Source of the DNA: DATFGK01 sp046712825
GTDB taxonomy: Bacteria > Actinomycetota > AC-67
DNA length: 11,320 nt
NCBI GenBank assembly: GCA_046712825.1
Contig: JBKKCR010000202.1
Span: 1-11,320, forward strand
Direction of reading: 5' to 3'
Position numbers and translations under genes: made by a program. The notes beneath the pieces were generated by a model. That model did not search any database. It was not told where the DNA came from and saw nothing but the letters and a program-made list of their open reading frames with translations. Below, piece after piece: positions 1-6,737 of the stretch. Within the stretch, counting starts at the first letter, position 1. The number at the start of each line of letters is the position of its first letter.

Positions 1-701
1 GCTTTGGCCGGCAGGCGGAATCGAACGAGCGTCACGCGCTCGCTCGTTCCGGTCAGCGTCGACGGCGGACCTTCGGCCACGATCCGCCCTGCCGTGATGA
101 TCGCGACGCGATCGGCGAGAGCCTGCGCCTCGTCCATGTAGTGCGTCGTGAGCAAGATCGTCTTGCCCAGGTCCCTAAGCCCCTTCACCATCTCCCAGGC
201 GCCGCGCCGGGCCGCCGGGTCGAAGCCGGTGGTCGGCTCGTCCAGGAAGAGCAGATCCGGGTTGCCGGCGAGACCGATCGCGACGTCGAGGCGGCGCTGC
301 TGTCCGCCGGAGAGGCTCCGGACGCGCTCGTCGCGCTTCTCCGTCAGGCCGACCAACGACAGGATCTCGTCGAGCGGCCGCGGGTTCGGGTAGAAGCCGC
401 GGAATTGCTCGACGATCTCGCCCACCGTCAGATACGGATTGATGCTCGTCGACTGCAGGACGATCCCGATGCGCTCTTTGTAGGCGCGGCCGGCATGGGC
501 CGGGTCTTGTCCGAGAACCGACACCTCTCCGGCGTCGCGCTTACGGTGCCCCTCCAGGATCTCGACGGTGGTCGTCTTGCCGGCGCCGTTCGGGCCGAGC
601 AGCGCGAAGACTTCGCCCTCGCCGACCTCGAGGTCGATGCCGCGGACGGCTTCGAGGGTCCCGTAGGACTTGCGGAGTCCCCGCACCGAGATCGCCGGCA
701 T
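1..701 (-). CDS. ABC-2 type (DrrA/CcmA-like) transporter ATP-binding protein, C-terminus cut by window edge
   Basis: ATPase subunit expected to power export of a drug, lipid or similar substrate through a separate membrane permease. It reads from ATG at 701 leftwards off the window, with 233 residues visible. Seen: Walker A GPNGAGKTT at residues 36-44, Q-loop Gln83, ABC signature LSGGQQRR at 130-137, Walker B plus D-loop LFLDEPTTGFDP at 151-162, and switch His187 in TTHYMDEA. The short linker and the LDEPTTGFDP form are typical of the DrrA/antibiotic-export ATPase group; the substrate cannot be inferred. Its permease would be expected beyond the left edge. It is transcribed divergently from the oxidoreductase across a 45-base gap. 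The start is supported by a TATGCT box 8 bases upstream and the absence of another in-frame start before that box. No Shine-Dalgarno sequence is visible. Confidence 0.93.
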   Translation of the reverse strand, partial: MPAISVRGLRKSYGTLEAVRGIDLEVGEGEVFALLGPNGAGKTTTVEILEGHRKRDAGEVSVLGQDPAHAGRAYKERIGIVLQSTSINPYLTVGEIVEQFRGFYPNPRPLDEILSLVGLTEKRDERVRSLSGGQQRRLDVAIGLAGNPDLLFLDEPTTGFDPAARRGAWEMVKGLRDLGKTILLTTHYMDEAQALADRVAIITAGRIVAEGPPSTLTGTSERVTLVRFRLPAK

Positions 702-709
702 CGCGCCGG

Positions 710-715
710 AGCATA
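710..715 (-). promoter_or_regulatory. Putative -10 box (TATGCT) of the ABC ATPase gene
   Basis: On the minus strand TATGCT lies 8 bases before the ATG at 701, close enough for transcription to begin at or next to the start codon (leaderless). No convincing -35 was found. The element falls where a -35 of the divergent gene would lie, so the two promoters overlap. Inferred from sequence only. Confidence 0.45.
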
Positions 716-732
716 CCCACTCAGGTGGCCGG

Positions 733-738
733 TAGGCT
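733..738 (+). promoter_or_regulatory. Putative -10 box (TAGGCT) of the F420-type oxidoreductase gene
   Basis: TAGGCT is followed by 8 bases and then the ATG at 747. There is no purine-rich ribosome binding site between them, which fits a leaderless transcript. It pairs back to back with the minus-strand box at 710-715. Confidence 0.45.
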
Positions 739-746
739 TTGCCGCG

Positions 747-1745
747 ATGAAGGTCGGCATCGCGCTCCCGCACTACGACTTCTCCTACCCGGACGGCCGC
801 CCCGCCGACGTCGAGGCCACGATTGCATTCGCGCAGCGGGCCGAGCAGCTCGGGTACGACTCGGTGTGGATGTCGGATCACTTCTTCCTCGACCTGGCCC
901 GATACGGCGGGCCATCGAAGCGCTACGCTTCGCTCGAGGCGATGACGACCCTGGCGGCGATCGCCGTCGAGACAGAGCGGGTTCGACTCGGCACGCTGGT
1001 GTTGTGCGAGGCGTTCCGCCATCCGCCGCTGCTCGCGAAGATGGCGGCGACGCTCGACATCGTCTCCGGCGGCCGGTTGGATCTCGGCGTCGGCGCGGGG
1101 TGGTACGAGGACGAGTATCGCGCGTTCGGATACGAGTTCGCCCCGGTGGCCGAGCGGATGGAGCGGCTGCGCGAGACCGTCGTGATCCTCGCAGGCATGT
1201 TGTCGCAGGATCGGTTCTCCTTCGAGGGGCGGTACTACCGCGTCGAGGACGCCCCGAACGACCCGCCGCCGGTGCAGCGGCCACGCCCGCCCGTCTGGGT
1301 CGGCGGCAAGGGCGGCCCGAAGCTCATGCGCATCGTCGCGGAGGCGGCCGACGGCTGGAATACCGTCTGGCGCTGGACGCCTGAGGCGTACGCCGAGCGG
1401 ATCGTCGAGCTCGGGCGCGCATGCGAGCGCGCCGGGCGCGATGCTGCCACCGTCCGCCGCTCGCTCGGCCTCTACACGGTCGTGGGGTCGGATCACGCCG
1501 ACCTCTCGAAGCGATGGGCCCGTACGACCGAAAGCGCGCCGATCGACGCGTCCGGGCTCGCGATGGAGGACTTCGGGCGCGACACGCTCGTCGGGACCGC
1601 CGACGAATGCATCGCCAGGATCAAGGAGTTCGAGGCACTCGGTGTGGAGCACCTCGTTTGCTCGTTCGGGCTCGTTCCGTTCTCGGTGTCGGACGCGGAG
1701 CAGGTGGAGCTCTTCGCGCACGAGGTGCTGCCGGCGGTGCGTTGA
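747..1745 (+). CDS. LLM-class (luciferase-like) F420-dependent oxidoreductase
   Basis: A 332-residue protein of the luciferase-like monooxygenase fold (TIM barrel), the group that in actinobacteria mostly uses coenzyme F420 for hydride transfer to or from small organic substrates. Seen: the N-terminal barrel strand MKVGIALPHYD, the WMSDHFF segment at 41-47 in the cofactor region, the ERVRLGTLV strand at 77-85, RHPPLLAKMAATLDIVSGGRL at about 91-111, the family hallmark GVGAGWYEDEY at 114-124, and PPVWVGGKGGPKLMRIVAEAADGWN at about 181-205. Length is normal for the family. The reading frame stays open far upstream to 141, but that part runs antisense to the ABC gene and has no family similarity, so ATG 747 is preferred. 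Substrate is unknown and F420 rather than FMN is inference. The downstream gene overlaps its stop by one base. Confidence 0.93.
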   Translation: MKVGIALPHYDFSYPDGRPADVEATIAFAQRAEQLGYDSVWMSDHFFLDLARYGGPSKRYASLEAMTTLAAIAVETERVRLGTLVLCEAFRHPPLLAKMAATLDIVSGGRLDLGVGAGWYEDEYRAFGYEFAPVAERMERLRETVVILAGMLSQDRFSFEGRYYRVEDAPNDPPPVQRPRPPVWVGGKGGPKLMRIVAEAADGWNTVWRWTPEAYAERIVELGRACERAGRDAATVRRSLGLYTVVGSDHADLSKRWARTTESAPIDASGLAMEDFGRDTLVGTADECIARIKEFEALGVEHLVCSFGLVPFSVSDAEQVELFAHEVLPAVR

Positions 1746-1969
1746 TGGAACCCGGCGAGGCCGCGCGGCTCGTTCTCGAAGAGGCCGCCGACGAGACGTT
1801 GCATTGGACCGTCGTATGGGACCGGGCGCTCAAAGGCGGCTACGTGAACCCGATGACCCAGCCCGATGCGCGCGACGAGCTCGTCCGCTGGCTCTCTCAA
1901 GCGGCACGCGCGGGCGAGATCGAGAAGACCTCAACGGGAACCTACCGGATGCGCAAGGATGACGCGTAG
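1745..1969 (+). CDS. Small winged-helix-like protein (HARE-HTH-like), translationally coupled to the oxidoreductase
   Basis: A 74-residue protein starting in the TGATG overlap with the preceding stop, an arrangement that implies translational coupling. The sequence has the layout of a single winged-helix domain: a first helix (residues 3-15), LHWTVVWDRALKGGYVNP at 19-36, which resembles the second and third helices of HARE-HTH modules (the usual form is LHYREI..RAL..G), a recognition-like helix DELVRWLSQAARAGEIEK at 44-61, and a final TGTYRM strand at 64-69, which corresponds to the G-T-Y/F ending of that family. HARE-HTH domains link nucleic-acid binding to RNA polymerase, restriction or chromatin proteins. 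The assignment here is by pattern only; a DNA-binding regulator or a partner of the oxidoreductase are both possible. No cysteines or membrane segment. Confidence 0.75.
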   Translation: MEPGEAARLVLEEAADETLHWTVVWDRALKGGYVNPMTQPDARDELVRWLSQAARAGEIEKTSTGTYRMRKDDA

Positions 1970-1994
1970 GAGCGGGGCTGCAGTTCAAGCACGT

Positions 1995-2003
1995 TGATAG
2001 GAT
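1995..2003 (+). promoter_or_regulatory. Putative extended -10 (TGATAGGAT) of the LppM-like gene
   Basis: The 9 bases contain TG, one spacer base and TAGGAT, an extended -10 form. Only 6 bases separate it from the ATG at 2010, the spacing seen in leaderless actinobacterial transcripts. The AGGA inside the box could alternatively act as a weak ribosome binding site if transcription comes from upstream. Confidence 0.5.
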
Positions 2004-2009
2004 GCGGCC

Positions 2010-2846
2010 ATGCCCCGGGTTTCTCGTCGGATTCGCGCGCTCGCGCTGAGCGTGGTCGTCGGCTTGGCTTGCGCGGCGTGCGAGATCAACGTTGAGCTCG
2101 TAACGAAGGTCGATCGCGACGGCAGCGGGCGTTTCTCGCTTCGATTCGTGATCGACAAGGAGCTCGTCGATCTCGCTCGCAACGCCGGGGAGGATCCGTT
2201 CGCCGCGCTGGCGTGTCCCGCGGAGCTCACCACGGTCGGGTGGACGTGCGGCCGGACCTCCGAAGGGGGCGGCCTCACGATCAGCCTGGAGCGCTCGTTC
2301 AAGAGCCCGGAAGAGTTCAACCGGGCTATGGCCGAGCTCGAGCGCATCGCCGCGGAGCAAGAGGGCCCGACGGCCCAGTTCTTCAAGTTGAAGGTCAACC
2401 GTGAGCCGGGGTTCTTGAAAACGAGATCGGTCGTCGAGGGGTCGGTCGATCTGACCTCGACCGGCGTCCTCGGCAATGCTCCGGAGGAGAGCCGCGCCGC
2501 GCTCGAGGCGATCATCACCCAGGCGGCCGGGGAGTTCTTCAAGTTTCGCCTCCGCGCTGAGCTGCCGGGGGAGGTCTCGACGACGTCCGGCGAGCCCGAT
2601 CAGATCGACGGCGGGACGGTCACGTGGACGCCGCAGCTCGGAAAGAGCCTGGCATTCCGCGCGGAAAGCACGGCGTACAACACGACGTCGCTCGGTATCG
2701 TCGGCGCTCCGGTTGTCGCGCTGCTGCTGCTCCTCGGCTGGACGTTGATCCGTCGAAGCCGGCGTTCGGGCCCGCCCGAGACCGGCGAGACGAACGGGGA
2801 CGCCAGGGCGTTCCCGCCCGCGCAAGCGCCCACGCCGCTCGACTGA
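2010..2846 (+). CDS. LppM-like lipoprotein with C-terminal membrane anchor
   Basis: A 278-residue envelope protein. Seen: basic N-terminus and hydrophobic segment (residues 6-20), then Cys21 and Cys24. Mature protein probably begins at Cys24 with CEINVEL followed by a charged beta-rich region, resembling the start of LppM-family lipoproteins (the family of M. tuberculosis LppM), in which a Cys is followed by a beta strand and the pattern D-x-x-G-S-G-x-F-S-L. The lipobox is imperfect because Cys rather than Leu is at -3. The ectodomain (about 25-225) is followed by one transmembrane helix at about 228-247 (hydrophobic, Leu-rich), a stop-transfer IRRSRR and a 25-residue acidic, Pro-rich cytoplasmic tail. 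Role in the envelope is unknown. It ends 6 bases from the stop of the convergent arsenate reductase gene. Confidence 0.8.
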   Translation: MPRVSRRIRALALSVVVGLACAACEINVELVTKVDRDGSGRFSLRFVIDKELVDLARNAGEDPFAALACPAELTTVGWTCGRTSEGGGLTISLERSFKSPEEFNRAMAELERIAAEQEGPTAQFFKLKVNREPGFLKTRSVVEGSVDLTSTGVLGNAPEESRAALEAIITQAAGEFFKFRLRAELPGEVSTTSGEPDQIDGGTVTWTPQLGKSLAFRAESTAYNTTSLGIVGAPVVALLLLLGWTLIRRSRRSGPPETGETNGDARAFPPAQAPTPLD

Positions 2847-2852
2847 GCTCGG

Positions 2853-3263
2853 CTACCCGACGGGATCGATCCCCAGCTCGCGCAGCAGCTTGCGGACCTT
2901 GCGGGCGATCTCGTCTCGGATCGCTCGTACTTTCGGCATCGGAGCCCCGGCGGGATCGTCGATCCCCCAGTCCTCTTCCGCGAGCACGGCCGGACAGGCC
3001 GGATCGTCCATGCAACCCATCGTGATGACGCGGTCGGCGGCGTCGATCATCTCCTCGGTCAGCAGCTTCGGCTTTTGATCGGCGATGTCGTAGCCGGCGT
3101 CTCGCATCGTCGCGACCACCGCGATGTTGAGCGCCGCGACCGGCTCGACGCCGGCGCTGATCGCGGTCGCCGCTCCGCCCGCGTACGCGTTGAAGAGCGT
3201 TTCCGCGATCTGGCTGCGTCCGGCGTTGTGGATGCAAACGAAGAGGACGACCGGAGACTCCAT
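2853..3263 (-). CDS. Arsenate reductase, low-molecular-weight phosphatase fold, mycothiol-dependent type (arsenate-mycothiol transferase)
   Basis: A 136-residue cytoplasmic enzyme predicted to reduce arsenate to arsenite. Seen: the anion-binding P-loop CIHNAGRSQ at residues 10-18 (CX5R form with nucleophile Cys10), two further cysteines at 84 and 90 in TMGCMDDPAC, and the C-terminal EDWGIDDPAG segment at 97-106 with the acid Asp of the phosphatase fold, followed by VRAIRDEI. The DW-x-x-DDPAG-x-x-x-x-x-VRAIRDEI ending matches the actinobacterial ArsC group that uses mycothiol and mycoredoxin; the two extra Cys leave the thioredoxin-coupled mechanism possible. No ArsR repressor or arsenite exporter gene lies within the window. 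Start ATG 3263 is 13 bases after the stop of the upstream gene on the same strand, with no clear Shine-Dalgarno sequence, so it is probably co-transcribed. Confidence 0.9.
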   Translation of the reverse strand: MESPVVLFVCIHNAGRSQIAETLFNAYAGGAATAISAGVEPVAALNIAVVATMRDAGYDIADQKPKLLTEEMIDAADRVITMGCMDDPACPAVLAEEDWGIDDPAGAPMPKVRAIRDEIARKVRKLLRELGIDPVG

Positions 3264-3276
3264 CGGAGCGGTGGAG

Positions 3277-4059
3277 CTACTCCTCGCCCTGCGGGACGAT
3301 CACCGGGGTGAGCATCACGACCTCGCAGTCCTTCTTCCAGCGATCGACGGCCTTCTCCCCGTCGCGCAGGTTCAGGCGGCGGCCGACCAGGATCTCGCGC
3401 GCGATGCGTTCCCAGTTCGCGTCCTTCGGCAGGGTTTGCGAGACGCACTGGATCTCCCCGATGCGCGACTGCACATCCTTGGAGCGGACGATCAGGCGGA
3501 CGTGCTTCGACGATCCCGCGAGTCCGGGGATCTCTTGCTCGCCCTTTCCTGTTAGGACGTACACGCGCCCCTGGTCGTAGCCGTACCAGATCGGCTTGGT
3601 TATCTCGGTGCCGTCTTCCTGAGGCACGACGAGCCATGCGATCGTGGACTTCGAGAGCGCGGCGTCCACCGGGCCGGGTACGACCGCGCCGTGCGGCGGG
3701 TCGGACTGAACGACCTCGAATGGCGTCTCGAGAACGAGATCGTCGTAGACGTAGTACCGGACCTTGTACGTTCCGGGTTTGGGGAACGAGACGTCGGTGA
3801 ACTCGTCGACGATGTTCTGGATGATCGACTCGCCGTCGAGCTCGTACTTGCGCTCGATGAACGCGATCGGCTCCACGTCCGGTCCAGTGATCTCGACGGC
3901 GTCCATGTACATCCCGCCCGGCCCCGACAGCTTCCGGGACACTACGAACGGGAAAGCGGCGTTGCCGGCCGGTCCCAGATAGACGACGTCGCCGGCGTCG
4001 GGATCGGTCACAGCGAGAACTGCATCGGTGACGCGGAAGTCGTGGATCGTGACGCCCAC
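3277..4059 (-). CDS. Unrecognised two-domain protein: N-terminal beta-sandwich-like domain and C-terminal pyridoxamine-phosphate-oxidase-like split barrel
   Basis: A 260-residue soluble protein starting at GTG 4059. Residues 1-118 are beta-rich and end in FPKPGTYKVRYYVYD at 92-106 and LETPFEVV at 110-117, a pattern of immunoglobulin-like or related beta-sandwich modules. Residues 133-255 have the strand pattern of the FMN/F420 split-barrel fold (ALSKSTIAWLVV at 134-145, KPIWYGYDQGRVYVLTGKG at 155-173, KHVRLIVRSKD at 185-195) and a C-terminal NLRDGEKAVDRW helix at 230-241. Function is not known; the barrel could bind FMN, F420 or heme, or serve as a substrate-binding scaffold. The start is fixed by AAGGAG five bases upstream. 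An ATG further upstream in frame would overlap the promoter and is rejected. It probably forms an operon with the arsenate reductase gene 13 bases downstream. Confidence 0.75.
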   Translation of the reverse strand: MGVTIHDFRVTDAVLAVTDPDAGDVVYLGPAGNAAFPFVVSRKLSGPGGMYMDAVEITGPDVEPIAFIERKYELDGESIIQNIVDEFTDVSFPKPGTYKVRYYVYDDLVLETPFEVVQSDPPHGAVVPGPVDAALSKSTIAWLVVPQEDGTEITKPIWYGYDQGRVYVLTGKGEQEIPGLAGSSKHVRLIVRSKDVQSRIGEIQCVSQTLPKDANWERIAREILVGRRLNLRDGEKAVDRWKKDCEVVMLTPVIVPQGEE

Positions 4060-4064
4060 CGGGT

Positions 4065-4070
4065 CTCCTT
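4065..4070 (-). promoter_or_regulatory. Strong ribosome binding site (AAGGAG)
   Basis: On the minus strand AAGGAG ends 5 bases before the GTG at 4059. It is the only near-consensus Shine-Dalgarno site seen at a start in this window and decides the start of the split-barrel fusion gene. Confidence 0.8.
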
Positions 4071-4086
4071 CGTCGGTCGCGGCGCG

Positions 4087-4092
4087 ATTATA
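4087..4092 (-). promoter_or_regulatory. Consensus -10 box (TATAAT) for the split-barrel fusion / arsenate reductase operon
   Basis: Read on the minus strand the six bases are a perfect TATAAT. Transcription would start near 4080, giving a leader of about 20 bases that carries the AAGGAG site. No good -35 hexamer is visible at 16-18 bases upstream. The upstream region overlaps the start of the divergent debranching gene. Confidence 0.6.
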
Positions 4093-4100
4093 CGGCCCGA

Positions 4101-4106
4101 TACACT
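4101..4106 (+). promoter_or_regulatory. Putative -10 box (TACACT) of the debranching-enzyme gene
   Basis: TACACT is followed by 8 bases and then the ATG at 4115, without a ribosome binding site, suggesting a leaderless transcript. It lies 8 bases from the divergent TATAAT, so RNA polymerase could hardly occupy both at once. Confidence 0.45.
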
Positions 4107-4114
4107 CCCGCGGC

Positions 4115-6247
4115 ATGGCGGTCCGCGCGAAGAAGAAAGCCCCCGCCCGGCCGCTCGACATCCGGGACGTCCAGACGATCAAGCACGACCGGGTTTTCCT
4201 GCTCTGCGACCGGCACGGCGACATCCCCGACAAGAACATGGCTGCGCTCGGGCTCTACTTCCGGGACACGCGCTTCCTATCGCGCTACGAGCTCGAGATA
4301 GACGGCATGCGCCCCACCTACCTGCACTCCGAGGTCGATCGGAATTACTCGATGCTGGTCGAGGCGACGCTGCCGGTTACGTCGGTGGACCCCACCGGGG
4401 TCGAGACCAAGAAGAACGTTTCGGTCTCACGCCATCGCTGGCTCGAGCACGGCCTCCACGAGACGATCCGCGTTCAGAATTTCGGGTCGAACCGCAGGCG
4501 GGTGCGCATCTCTCTCACATTCGGTGCCGACTTCCTCGACCTGTTCGTGGTGCGCGGCTTCCGGCGCAAAGAGTCCGGCAAGATGCTGGATCCGAGGGTC
4601 ACCGAGGACGGGGTGACTTTCGGCTACGACGGGCTGGACGGGGTACACCGTGAGCTCGAGATCCGATTCGAGCCGCATCCCAAACGCATCAGTACGCGCG
4701 GAGCGACGTTCGAGCTTCGCGTGGACCCGCAGTCCGCGAGCTCGATCGAGGTGAGTATCCTGCCGCGAGCCGGCGACGAAGAGCCGCTCCACCGCACACA
4801 CGCCGAGCTCGAGCGCGACTATTCCGAATGGCGGAAGCACTGCACGCGATTCCATGCCTCCAACCCGCAGCTCCAGCAGTACATGGACCGCGCCGTGCTG
4901 GATCTGCGGATGATGCAGACGGACCTGGAGGGCCGGCCCACGATCGACGCCGGGGTTCCGTGGTTCTCGACGCTGTTCGGGCGCGACTCGCTCATCACCG
5001 CCTATCAGGCGCTCGGCGTGAATCCCGAGCTGGCGAAGGGAACGCTGGAGACGCTCGCCGAGTACCAAGGCTCGAAGGTCGACGAGTGGCGCGAGGAGGA
5101 GCCCGGCAAGATCTTGCACGAGCTCCGGGTCGGCGAGCTCGCCGGTACCGGCGAGATCCCCCACACCCCGTACTACGGCACGATCGACGCGACGCCGCTG
5201 TGGCTCCTCATCTACGGCCGCGTGTGGATGTGGACGGCCGACCGCGCGTTCGCCGAGAGGCTGTGGCCGAACGCGCTGCGCGCGCTCGAATGGATCGACA
5301 AGTACGGAGACATGGACGGGGATGGGTACGTCGAGTACCGGAAGAAGTCCGACGGTGGGCTGGACAACCAGGGATGGAAGGACTCACACGACGGCATCGT
5401 CCACGCCGACGGATCGATCCCGGTATCGCCGATCGCCCTCGTCGAGGTGCAGGGCTACGTCTTCGACGCCTGGGTCCAAGTGGCGCGCGTCGCTTCGGCG
5501 CTCGGCCACACCGACGTGGCGAGGGATCTGGAGCGCAAGGCCGCCGAGTTGAAGCGCCGGTTCAACGAGGACTTCTGGATGCCCGAGGAGGGCTATTACG
5601 CGGTCGCGCTCGACGGGAACAAGCAGCAGGTCCGCTCGATCACCTCGAACCCGGGGCATTGCCTCTGGTCGCGGATCATCGACCGCGGGCGCGCCACGCG
5701 CGTCGTCCGCCGGCTGCTCGCGCCGGACATGTCGAGCGGGTGGGGGATCCGCACCCTGTCCCGGCGCAGCCCGGCCTACGACCCGATCGGATACCACACG
5801 GGAACCGTCTGGCCACACGACAACTCGCTGATCGCGCACGGGATGAAATTGATGGGCTTCGACGACGCGGCCAACAAGGTGATCGACCAGCAGGCGTTGT
5901 CGGGCGCGTTCTTCCCGGCCGGCCGATTCCCCGAGCTCTTCTGCGGCTTCGCTCGCGAGGACGTGCCGGTGCCGGTCGAATACCCGGTCGCGTGCCGTCC
6001 GCAGGCGTGGGCGACCGGCGCGTCGCTCCTCATGGTTCGTTCGTACGGCGGCATCTCGGCGGACGCGCCCAACGGAACGCTCTACATCGCCCGGCCGACG
6101 CTCCCCCAATGGCTCCAACGGCAGGATCTGATCGGTATGCGCGTCGGCGACGCGCGTGTCGACCTCGCGTTCAACTCGCACGAGGGCGTCACCGGGTGTC
6201 AGGTCTTGCGCAAGGACGGCGAGCTCGACGTCCTGATCCGTTACTAG
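4115..6247 (+). CDS. Glycogen-debranching-type amylo-alpha-1,6-glucosidase
   Basis: A 710-residue cytoplasmic enzyme predicted to cleave alpha-1,6 branches of glycogen or related alpha-glucans. Residues about 20-220 match the N-terminal beta domain found in some bacterial debranching enzymes (GDE_N_bis type), with FLLCDRHGDIP at 28-38 and GLYFRDTRFLSRYEL at 46-60. Residues about 270-700 form the (alpha/alpha)6 barrel. Seen there: PWFSTLFGRDS with Asp291, DGDGYVEYRKKSDGGLDNQGW leading to WKDS with Asp423, the likely general acid, and HTGTVWPHDNSLIA from His561, the other active-site segment. Exact substrate (glycogen, trehalose-linked glucan, glucosylglycerate) is not settled. The frame is open to 4028, but that extension crosses both divergent promoters, so ATG 4115 (MAVRAKKKAPARP) is preferred. 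The convergent NUDIX gene ends 18 bases away. Confidence 0.9.
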   Translation: MAVRAKKKAPARPLDIRDVQTIKHDRVFLLCDRHGDIPDKNMAALGLYFRDTRFLSRYELEIDGMRPTYLHSEVDRNYSMLVEATLPVTSVDPTGVETKKNVSVSRHRWLEHGLHETIRVQNFGSNRRRVRISLTFGADFLDLFVVRGFRRKESGKMLDPRVTEDGVTFGYDGLDGVHRELEIRFEPHPKRISTRGATFELRVDPQSASSIEVSILPRAGDEEPLHRTHAELERDYSEWRKHCTRFHASNPQLQQYMDRAVLDLRMMQTDLEGRPTIDAGVPWFSTLFGRDSLITAYQALGVNPELAKGTLETLAEYQGSKVDEWREEEPGKILHELRVGELAGTGEIPHTPYYGTIDATPLWLLIYGRVWMWTADRAFAERLWPNALRALEWIDKYGDMDGDGYVEYRKKSDGGLDNQGWKDSHDGIVHADGSIPVSPIALVEVQGYVFDAWVQVARVASALGHTDVARDLERKAAELKRRFNEDFWMPEEGYYAVALDGNKQQVRSITSNPGHCLWSRIIDRGRATRVVRRLLAPDMSSGWGIRTLSRRSPAYDPIGYHTGTVWPHDNSLIAHGMKLMGFDDAANKVIDQQALSGAFFPAGRFPELFCGFAREDVPVPVEYPVACRPQAWATGASLLMVRSYGGISADAPNGTLYIARPTLPQWLQRQDLIGMRVGDARVDLAFNSHEGVTGCQVLRKDGELDVLIRY

Positions 6248-6265
6248 ACGCGGGGGAGCCTGTTG

Positions 6266-6709
6266 CTAGGCGCCGCGGTCGACGCGCAACCGCCTGCCCT
6301 CGATGACGCCTCGGTCCGACAGGAACTCGAGCAGCCCCGCGGTCAGGTGCAGGTCCGCCAGCTCTCCGACGGGCACCCACCGCGCATCCGCAGCGTCGTC
6401 GCCGGCTTTGACGACCGTGGAACGCGGCGTGCACACGTAGTCGAGGATCACGTAGTGGTACTCGATCGCGCCGTCGTCGTCGCGGACGATCCGTTCGGCC
6501 ACGCCGATGAGCCCGTCGACGTCGACGTCGACGCCGGTCTCCTCGCGGACCTCGCGCACGAGGGCCTCACGCAAGGTTTCGCCGATCTCGACGCGTCCGC
6601 CGGGGAGCGACCACTGGCCCCGCGCCGGTTCGCGGTCGCGCTTGATAAGCAGCAGCGCGCCCTTGTCGACGACGATCGCCCCGACGGCGCAGAACGGACC
6701 GGTTGTCAC
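6266..6709 (-). CDS. NUDIX hydrolase, possibly ADP-ribose pyrophosphatase-like
   Basis: A 147-residue enzyme that should hydrolyse a nucleoside diphosphate linked to another group, using Mg2+. Seen: complete Nudix box from Gly38 to Val60 (G-x5-E44-x7-R52-E53-V-x-E56-E57-x-G-V) preceded by GQWSLPGG, and EYHYVILDYVC at about 83-93, a feature of a Nudix subgroup annotated as ADP-ribose pyrophosphatase-like. Specificity cannot be told from the box alone; a MutT-like 8-oxo-dGTP role is an alternative. The start is GTG at 6709 (first codon read as Met), 6 bases after a TACGCT box. It is divergent from the HAD gene and convergent with the debranching gene; no functional link to either is evident. 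Confidence 0.92.
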   Translation of the reverse strand: MTTGPFCAVGAIVVDKGALLLIKRDREPARGQWSLPGGRVEIGETLREALVREVREETGVDVDVDGLIGVAERIVRDDDGAIEYHYVILDYVCTPRSTVVKAGDDAADARWVPVGELADLHLTAGLLEFLSDRGVIEGRRLRVDRGA

Positions 6710-6715
6710 GGCGCG

Positions 6716-6724
6716 AGCGTATCA
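6716..6724 (-). promoter_or_regulatory. Putative extended -10 (TGATACGCT) of the NUDIX gene
   Basis: On the minus strand TG, one base and TACGCT are followed by six bases (CGCGCC) and the GTG start. This is the same arrangement as at 1995-2003, another extended -10 exactly 6 bases from a start codon. Confidence 0.5.
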
Positions 6725-6731
6725 CCGCCCG

Positions 6732-6737
6732 TACGAT
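6732..6737 (+). promoter_or_regulatory. Possible -10 box (TACGAT) of the HAD gene
   Basis: TACGAT lies 10 bases before ATG 6748 and overlaps the alternative ATG at 6736, which favours 6748 as the start if the promoter is real. Spacing is looser than at the other genes, so this is the weakest of the set. Confidence 0.3.

Noticed and set aside
141..746. Upstream extension of the oxidoreductase reading frame by about 200 residues
   Set aside because: It runs antisense to the well-supported ABC ATPase gene, has a low-complexity Arg/Asp/Leu-rich composition, and no family similarity before the MKVGIALPHYD start.
1985..1997. TCAA-N5-TTGA inverted repeat before the LppM-like promoter, as an operator
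   Set aside because: Four-base arms are expected by chance and no second copy was noticed elsewhere in the window.
1830..2825. Long minus-strand open frame opposite the LppM-like gene
   Set aside because: Arg/Pro/Glu-rich translation without domain pattern; it is the usual antisense shadow of a GC-rich gene.
2845..2879. Nested inverted repeats (GAGCT/AGCTC around the palindrome GGGATCGATCCC) at a convergent junction, as a bidirectional terminator
   Set aside because: The inner stem would be only about 4 base pairs, the outer arms are separated by unpaired bases, and there is no T-tract on either side.
4828..6306. 492-residue plus-strand frame inside the debranching gene
   Set aside because: The other frame carries all catalytic motifs of the enzyme; this one is an Arg/Gly/Ala-rich shadow.
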